Assembly: GCF_003597395.2 (NCBI RefSeq)
Contig: NC_133773.1
Coordinates: 128,019,305 to 128,083,304, forward strand
Reading direction: 5' to 3'
DNA: 64,000 nt
Source: Chelonoidis abingdonii
Taxonomy: Eukaryota; Chordata; Testudines; Testudinidae
The number at the start of each line of letters is the position of its first letter. Positions within the stretch are counted from its first letter, which is position 1. Below the pieces are notes generated by a model. It worked only from the letters and a program-made list of their open reading frames with translations. It made no database searches and was not told where the DNA came from. Both the position numbers and the translations under genes were made by a program. Of this stretch, positions 58,041 through 64,000 are shown piece by piece.

Positions 58041-59413
58041 TAGATACAAAGCTGTTCTGTGAAGATGGTTTATAGAAAAGCAATCGGTTGGTCTGCTACA
58101 ACTCGAAAGAAATGTCAGATTTTTTGGTTCTCTCAGACTGAGATGCTTGCTGAATACATTCAAGTGGGCCACAAATTCACTTCTATAACATCAAAGCCAT
58201 CAGTGGCTCATGAGTCACTGTCCCAAACAACCATGGAGATCACTGTGCCACTTCCACTGAAGTAAGACTGCATTCAGTGTTCACTTTGTGCTTAATTGTT
58301 AGATACCGGTTACAGTCTTATTTTATCATTTTATGCATTTTCTGTAGCTGGAAATAACTTTCTATTTAGATCATTTTAACATAGCATTTTAGAGGAAACA
58401 ACATTCAAATTTAAAGTTTTAAGTCTCAAGTTTTAACTTCATAGATTTAGCTACATTTATATACTTCCTTGTATAGCACAATAAGCTATTTTATGCTTTT
58501 TGGTCCACAAAAATTATTAGAAATGTTTTAGTGCTAATGTTTATTATTCATCCTGTATATTAGATCTAAAATTTCTTAGATGAACATGAGTAACATTCCT
58601 GATACTTATGAAAATGGTCCAATTGATGCGAACTTAAAAAAAAATTAGTTACAAATGTTTTCATGGTATTAATTTAAAAATTTTGAGGAAACAAACCATA
58701 AAAGTTCCAAATTTGCCATTGAACGTTATGAACAACATACTTACAAGGAACCGGTATTGCAGGGATACTTTCCTGTTATATGAGTGATGAGAACAGGTTC
58801 TCTTCTCTTAATGTGAAATAAAAAAAATGAAGCTATTTCCTCACTTTAAAATATAACAAAATGAGCTCTATTTAAACAAGCACTACTGTTCACATTTTAA
58901 AAATAGAAATAATAAATTAAGTTCAGCAAAAATGTGGAGACCTTTGATGAATGCATGTAACATGATTCCATACCTATTTAGTTGTGTTAAATATAGCTAA
59001 TTTAAAATCAGCACATAACCTCTGATTATGTTGTGGCTACCTTTTTCAGATACCTTTTAATTTCTGAAGTTTAATAGGCAAAACTTATGTTTATGTAATC
59101 CATTCAAGAGCAGACAATGAAGCAACTCTATCCACTTGTCTTTTTAAGTCATTCAACTTCATCTGAAGCCAAGGAAAATAGAGTAATGGTCAGAAAACAT
59201 TCAGGGTATTAGGAACTGGGCACAGTGTGATGGTCCAAAGACCTAAATGGCTCTGGATTTAAGAACATCGACAAGACTAACTTGCTTGAGAGAAGGTGCA
59301 TATTCAAAATACTTGAAATAGAAACACCTGGTATGTTCATGGGTCCACAGCAGCAATAATCTGATTAACAAACAAGGCTAGTGGCAAAAAGATTAAAAAA
59401 CAAGACTTACTAC

Positions 59414-60042
59414 CTTCTTTTCAGAGGGGCTTGAAGTCTTCGATACTAACGCTGCTTCAACAAGACCCTGCTCAAGAAAGGAGTCATATTTTATGCTTCT
59501 TTTTCTATTTCTCCTCTCCTTGTTTGCTGGTTTTTGTTCATTTTCCTCTGACTGGGACACAGCTGCTCCACTGTCTCCACAAATGGAAGATTCAAAAAGA
59601 GGCTTTCCATTCATGTAGGTTTTAGTGATTTTCAGCTTAATCTCTGGAGAGCCATTCTTGATAGGAGTAGTGTTGGGTGGTGTTCCAACTCCTTTTATCT
59701 CCTGGGGATCAAAGTGCAGCTTGGCATCTTGTGCCCCGGACTCGCCATTAAACACACGAGAAGTCAGGTCTTTCAGTTTATCGGCTGGAATAAATGGAAG
59801 GGCATCATGGCCATTATATTTTTGCATGACACCCTCCTGTAGAGCGGCAGAAAGTTGTGCTTTGCCTAAGTAGACAGAACACTCACGATTCACTTCACAA
59901 TTCTGTGTTTTCCCATTGGCATTTCCAAGGATCTCTGGTACCTGCTTCATTTTGATGTGGTTAGCAATTTTTCGAGTTAACAGAGGAGAACTTCTTTTGA
60001 TGCTAAAGTCCATTCAGCCCAGATCTTTCCAGTCTTACACTG
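59414..60042 (-). CDS. NSD2: NSD2 first coding exon (5'UTR tail plus residues 1-200)
   Basis: NSD2 (WHSC1/MMSET) is a nuclear histone H3K36 methyltransferase; this exon encodes its N-terminal region. The ATG is at 60013-60011 and is directly preceded by an in-frame TGA, which fixes the start. The acceptor AG lies at 60044-60043, so 60014-60042 is 5'UTR. The protein contains stretches I recognise from mammalian NSD2, such as [40 protein letters not shown] and [11 protein letters not shown]. Residues about 4-18 look divergent from the mammalian protein. Two donors are possible: AAG|GTAGTA after residue 200, or GTA|GTAAGT three bases later (exon end 59411), adding one Val. The first matches the mammalian spacing (KK then x-PAKK); the second has the better GTAAGT. 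Both keep phase 0. Identity is from recognised sequence, not a search. Confidence 0.95.
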
Positions 60043-60560
60043 CTGTAACAAAAACAAAAAGATTTTTTGAAATATAGAAGAACATGCTAAAAGAATTGTC
60101 ATTTTAGTGCCTGGTTAAGGCTGCTTCTGTAAGGTTTTAATCTCAAAAATCTTTTTAAATAATTGTTTTTTAAAAATGTAGATTTCTTTCTACAAAATAT
60201 GCAACCTAAGCATTGCAGTGTGTGTTACTTATTGCCAATGCATAAGTACCAAAAATTCTAACAAGTAGTAATTGACAATAAATCATTTTAATTTCACTAA
60301 ACATGTTCTAGCAAACTCCAAATAGGAAAACAAAAGTGATTTTAGAGTATTAATTTTAATCATCTACAGCCCAAATCCTTCTCGCATAATTTACACAAGC
60401 AGTTCCATTTACTTCAAAAACATTAAAAAGCATGTAAAGACTAAAATTTAAACATAACATCGTATTAGTAACAAAACTATGTAAAAAAACCCTGTTTAAT
60501 TCTAGTAAAGTGTACCAGATTAGACTTAAAATTTCCTGTGTATTCACATAATAGATACAC

Positions 60561-60778
60561 CAGTAATTCTCAAACTTTTGTACTGGTGACTCCTTTCACA
60601 TAGCAAGCCTATGAGTGTGACCTCCATGCTGCCGCCCCCTCCAAGAATTAAAAACATTTTTTTATATATTTAACACCATTATAAATGCCGGAGGCAAAGC
60701 AGGGTGTGGGCTGGAGGCTGACAGCTTGCAACCCCCCCACACATAATAACTTCACGACCCCCAGTTTGAGAGCCGCTG
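60561..60778. mobile_element. Non-autonomous hAT element with perfect 8-bp target duplication
   Basis: The left end CAGTAATTCTCAAACTTTTG and right end CCAGTTTGAGAGCCGCTG are inverted repeats over 218 bp. AGATACAC occurs exactly at both sides (60553-60560 and 60779-60786), the 8-bp duplication of hAT transposases. No coding capacity. Confidence 0.9.
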
Positions 60779-61348
60779 AGATACACTATCGGAAGTGGCA
60801 AAACAAACTTCACACTACATTGCAAATGGTGGCCAACTTTGCCATCAAAGCATCCCCCTCTAGGGAAAAAGTATAGATTAGTCTTCATGCTTTATCCTTG
60901 GTTTCTCTGCTAAAACTGTCAGTAATTAATTCCACTTATGGTGGTGGTTTTATTATGTGGATATTTGTCCACTAGGTACTGGATGGGCCAATAAGATCAC
61001 TTCTCTCAGGCCAATGACCAAACTGCAAAATGTAAACCAGCAATCTAGGGTTAAAATGAGGGGTTTTATTATGATTTTACACCATTTTGTAACATCCATT
61101 CTCCAAAACAAAAGGAGATTTGAAGAAGTTTATACACGAATGTGGTTTCGGCTACACAATCAGTCCTAGACATGTTTTAAAAATAAATTTAAAAAAGAAA
61201 ACCCAGCACATTTTAGTGTTAAAAGCCCTACATTTTCAAACAGAAAGCATCTAGAAAAGCAGTCCATTTGCACCGGCTTTACTTTTCTCTCTCTTTCTGG
61301 AGAAGAACAGTAGGAAATATAGGTTTATGCTACCATAAAAGTATCTAT

Positions 61349-61645
61349 CAGTGGTCCCCAAACTTTTCAGCATCACACCCCTTCTCCCCTGCCTTGAACC
61401 AAGCCACAGCTCAGGAGGGGGGAAGGGTAAGAGAGCTGAGGCTGGGGCTGCAGCTGGGGTCAGAGCTGGGGCTGGGAGTGGGGCTGCGAACAGAGCCACA
61501 GGGCCAAGGCTGGGACTGGGTGCAGAGCTGGGGCCTGAGGCTGGGGGCAGGGTTGGAGCAGAGCTGGGAGTGGAGTGGGGCTGGGTGGTACTCCCTCCCT
61601 GCCCTCTGGGAGCTGGCCTTGGCCATCTCAGTTTGGGAACTTCTA
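61349..61645. mobile_element. Non-autonomous hAT-like element with GC-rich tandem body
   Basis: The left end CAGTGGTCCCCAAACTTTTC and right end CAGTTTGGGAACTTCTACTC are inverted repeats. The body is made of GCTGGGGCTG-type units, which produce long Ala/Gly/Pro-rich reading frames on both strands. No clear 8-bp duplication. Confidence 0.7.
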
Positions 61646-61809
61646 CTCTATATGCATACACCATAGTTTAACATTAGCAGGACCCAGATCAGTATTCTAA
61701 TTATAGATTCATACATAATTAATACTGGCAAAGCACAACACAGCTATGAATTCAGGATGAATGGAATTAAAACATCTATTCACAAGGTAACCAAGTTCTG
61801 CATTGACAT

Positions 61810-62060
61810 AATCAAATAGGAACTGCTATATCGGATCAAATTCACATCATATCCATCTAGCTTAGTATCAGATACTTCCAATGAAGGTGTAAGAAAACCC
61901 ATAATGGGCAACCACTGAATAGCTGTCTATCATAGAATACTTTTGTCCAAAGTCCTATCAATTAATGATTGACTTATGCATGACAGCTGATACCTCCTTT
62001 GTGACGATCTGTGTCATAGCACTAGATTTTGGTGGAATTTCTTCCTCAAGGATGTTGAGC
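61810..62060 (+). repeat. Degraded LINE-like fragment
   Basis: GGAACTGCTATATCGGATCA followed by ATATCCATCTAGCTTAGTAT resembles the CATACTGGATCAGACC..ATCTAGCCCAGTAT block of a LINE 3' region common in reptiles. Highly diverged; family not certain. Confidence 0.4.
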
Positions 62061-62383
62061 TGAGTTATATTGAGGTCTCTATTATTTAGTGGTTCAGCCT
62101 ATTACTTCTTGAACTCCAATATGTTACCTAGGATTACACTGAAAATAGCCTTTCCTCTTGTGTGCTCCAGAGCTAGCTGTTCCCGGAAACAATAATTTAA
62201 GATATCAAGAAACTGTTTCTCTAAACCTTGTCTTTATGAGATGTTTCGCCAGTTTACATGTATAGCTGAAGTCACACTTTTACTGTTTTATTAGTTTTAG
62301 ATGTCTCTGATTCCATCAATGTTATACCAAAGTTAGCAAAAATAAAGTAAGGTCTGGAGGCCTTTTGCACAGATAATTTAAGC

Positions 62384-62988
62384 CAGTGTTTCTCAAATGC
62401 AGCCACCGTGGCCGCATGTGGCCACCACAGGCTTTTCTTGCAGCCACTGCCTCCTGGATGGTGATTGGGGACAGGGGACAAAGTCTCCCTCAACACAAAA
62501 GTTGGAGGAGCACCTCCCCATCCAGGGCTTAAATTGTCCCTGGGCTTGCTGGGGCTGAGTAAATCTGCTGTGAAAAAAGTGATATTTGTTAATATCACTT
62601 TTCACAGCAGATTTAGTAATTAACTTGGAGGCTGTGAAAAGTGATTAACATATAAATATCATGTTGCATAGCAGCAGACTTACCAGCTAGTAAGCAACCA
62701 AAGAAGCAAAAGAAACTACAAAAAAAATACAAGAACATGCAAAGCACCTTATTTGTGTTTCTATTCTGTTAGGTCCAGTAAAGAATAGAGACATTATTTT
62801 TATAATTGAGCCTGAAAAGAAAAAAGAACCCTACATAAGTAAGTTACAATGATTTGGACATGTGTATGTGCATATTTACTTGTGTTTCCTAAAATTAATT
62901 TTTTAGGAAAAATTTTCCGAGTGGCCACCAGCAAGAGTTGGTGCCCACACTGTTGAGGCCACCAAAACTTTTGTTGTGAGAACCCCTG
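62384..62988. mobile_element. Non-autonomous hAT element, 605 bp
   Basis: The left end CAGTGTTTCTCAAATGCAGC and right end GTTGTGAGAACCCCTG are inverted repeats. The flanking 8-mers ATTTAAGC (62376-62383) and ATTTAGGC (62989-62996) agree at 7 of 8. The outer parts are rich in GCCACC units (AAATGCAGCCACCGTGGCCG, GAGTGGCCACCAGCAAGAGT). The centre has an inverted AAAGTGATATTTGTTAATATCACTTT hairpin at 62576-62601. No transposase. Confidence 0.87.
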
Positions 62989-63133
62989 ATTTAGGCTACA
63001 CAAAGGAATGTCATTTCTTGTGCCCAAACAACTTCTTTTCTTGAATAAATCCAATGAACAGATAATCTATTCTGATTACGCCTGCCTGAACAGTCATCAT
63101 TCTACTCTTAGAGTCAAAGAACTAGATGGACTA

Positions 63134-63407
63134 AGGGCTTGGCTACATTAGACATTTCGGAGCGCTGCCGCGGCAGCACTTTGAAGTGTGAGTGTAGTCA
63201 AAGCCGCAGCGCTGGGAGAGAGCTCTCCCAGCGCTGCTTGTAAACCAAATCCCTTACGGGTGTAGAGTGCAGCGCTGGGAGCCGCGTTCCCAGCGCTGCC
63301 GCCCTGATTACACTGACACTTTACAGCGCTGCATCTTGCAGCGCTCAGGGGGGTGTTTTTTCACATCCCAGTTGCAGCGCTGTAAAGTGCCAGTGTAGCC
63401 AAGGCCT
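63134..63407. mobile_element. MITE built on CAGCGCTG palindromes
   Basis: The left end AGGGCTTGGCTACATTAGAC and right end GTGCCAGTGTAGCCAAGGCCT are inverted repeats over 274 bp. The interior repeats AGCGCTG many times, mostly as CAGCGCTG palindromes. Probably hAT type, but no 8-bp duplication is clear. GC-rich against AT-rich flanks. Confidence 0.8.
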
Positions 63408-63688
63408 ACGTGATCCAAGAAGACAAATTCTGATTGCAAATAAGGTGGTAGTGAGACACCCAGGAAAAAGTGTCAGGAGTAAGATGAAGGAGAGATGTGA
63501 GAATCAGCACAGATTTGGATGGCGACAGAATTTTTAAGGTTAAAAAAAGCAAACTCCATGTGTGAAGATTTAAAATTAATTATATTAACCAGGAAGTTAA
63601 ATTCAACTAAGGTTGGGGAAATGCTGTTTTTTCACCATATTTCATACTCCATAACCTCTCTAATTGTCACTTGGAATTGTACAGAGTC

Positions 63689-63838
63689 TGAAGACTATAT
63701 CTACACTACAGCTTATGTTGGCATAATTTATGTCGCGTGGACAGCCATATGTTGGCGGAAGAGCTTCTCTCCCATTGGCATAGAGCATCTTCACCAGCCG
63801 CACTGCAGCTGCACCGCTATATGTGTAGGAAAGCCCTA
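63689..63838. repeat. MITE-like block with TCTACACTACAG end
   Basis: ATATCTACACTACAGCTTAT at the left and TATATGTGTAGGAAAGCCCT at the right recall the TCTACACT termini of the MITEs at 20751 and 63134. Degraded. Confidence 0.5.
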
Positions 63839-64000
63839 AAGTTACACATCAGTCCATATCTCTAGAGTGCTCCTCTACAGAAGCACTCCCCCAATGGTAT
63901 AATTGGAAGATGTCTGAAACTGACAATTTGGAAAGCACTACTGTGAACAAACAAATTAAGCATAGTACCTGATAAATGATTAGACTGATTAATGCTGCTG

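Larger units (their letters stand above)
28708..59413 (-). other. NSD2 intron between the first coding exon and the PWWP exon, 30.7 kb
   Basis: The largest intron in the window and the main site of DIRS accumulation. Stretches in which I see no gene or clear repeat are 28900-30799, 31810-32289, 35263-36868, 37020-37525, 46440-46822, 47010-47801, 52420-53469, 56276-56648 and 58041-59413. These are mostly AT-rich. Confidence 0.75.
60043..64000 (-). other. NSD2 intron upstream of the first coding exon (partial)
   Basis: It contains four hAT-type elements, a degraded LINE-like piece at about 61810-62060 and a MITE-like block at 63689-63838. No non-coding exon, promoter or CpG island is evident. 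60043-60560, 60779-61348 and 63420-63688 hold nothing I recognise. Confidence 0.7.

Noticed and set aside
61268..61671. Overlapping 106-137 residue Ala/Gly/Pro-rich reading frames on both strands
   Set aside because: They come from the GC-rich GCTGGGGCTG units of a hAT-type element with inverted ends. Both strands stay open for the same reason and no conserved domain is visible.
63519..63839. 106-residue plus-strand ORF near the window end
   Set aside because: Its second half is a MITE-like repeat and the first half is AT-rich intron; no protein family is recognisable.
60043..64000. NSD2 promoter or non-coding first exon
   Set aside because: No CpG island, TATA/Inr context or splice donor could be supported; this part looks like ordinary intron with hAT elements.

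Overview
This window is intronic vertebrate DNA from one end to the other. It carries one recognisable host gene, NSD2 (WHSC1/MMSET), on the minus strand. Six coding exons are present: the first coding exon at 59414-60042 (ATG at 60013), then 28542-28707, 20409-20575, 19493-19984, 5034-5178 and 2293-2411. Joined in phase they encode the N-terminal 563 residues: the N-terminal region, the PWWP domain, a basic linker, the HMG box and the following basic region. The PHD fingers, second PWWP and SET domain must lie beyond position 1. No other host gene is visible.

The repeats point to a turtle, most likely a cryptodire. There are tRNA-derived SINEs with A/B boxes and a CR1-like tail, abundant CR1 LINEs, very many DIRS-type tyrosine-recombinase retrotransposon fragments, and several hAT and mariner-like non-autonomous DNA transposons. 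The species call is an inference from repeat types and from NSD2 similarity, without a database search.

Layout. 1-5.2 kb: two NSD2 exons in AT-rich DNA with little recognisable repeat, apart from a TA-flanked MITE and a small DIRS-end hairpin. 5.2-19.5 kb (intron splitting the HMG box): a hAT element, an old CR1, then two adjoining DIRS copies (9.6-17.35 kb), one carrying a nested CR1 and a nested hAT element. 19.5-20.6 kb: two exons 424 bp apart. 20.6-28.5 kb: a palindromic MITE and the most complete DIRS copy, which holds a DNA transposon that itself holds a solo LTR. 28.7-59.4 kb: a 30.7 kb intron with DIRS fragments at 32.3-35.3, 38.5-44.3, 48.0-51.2 and 54.0-56.3 kb, CR1 fragments, two SINEs and hAT elements. 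60-64 kb: intron upstream of the first coding exon, with four or more hAT-type elements.

The most striking pattern is that every DIRS fragment whose direction can be read lies on the minus strand, the same sense as NSD2. Together they make up roughly a third of the window. All are broken by stops and frameshifts, so none looks autonomous. Other points worth a second look are a 179-bp insertion built as a near-perfect 67-bp hairpin with a 14-bp target-site duplication, DIRS-in-DIRS nesting, and a deletion-chimera DIRS.
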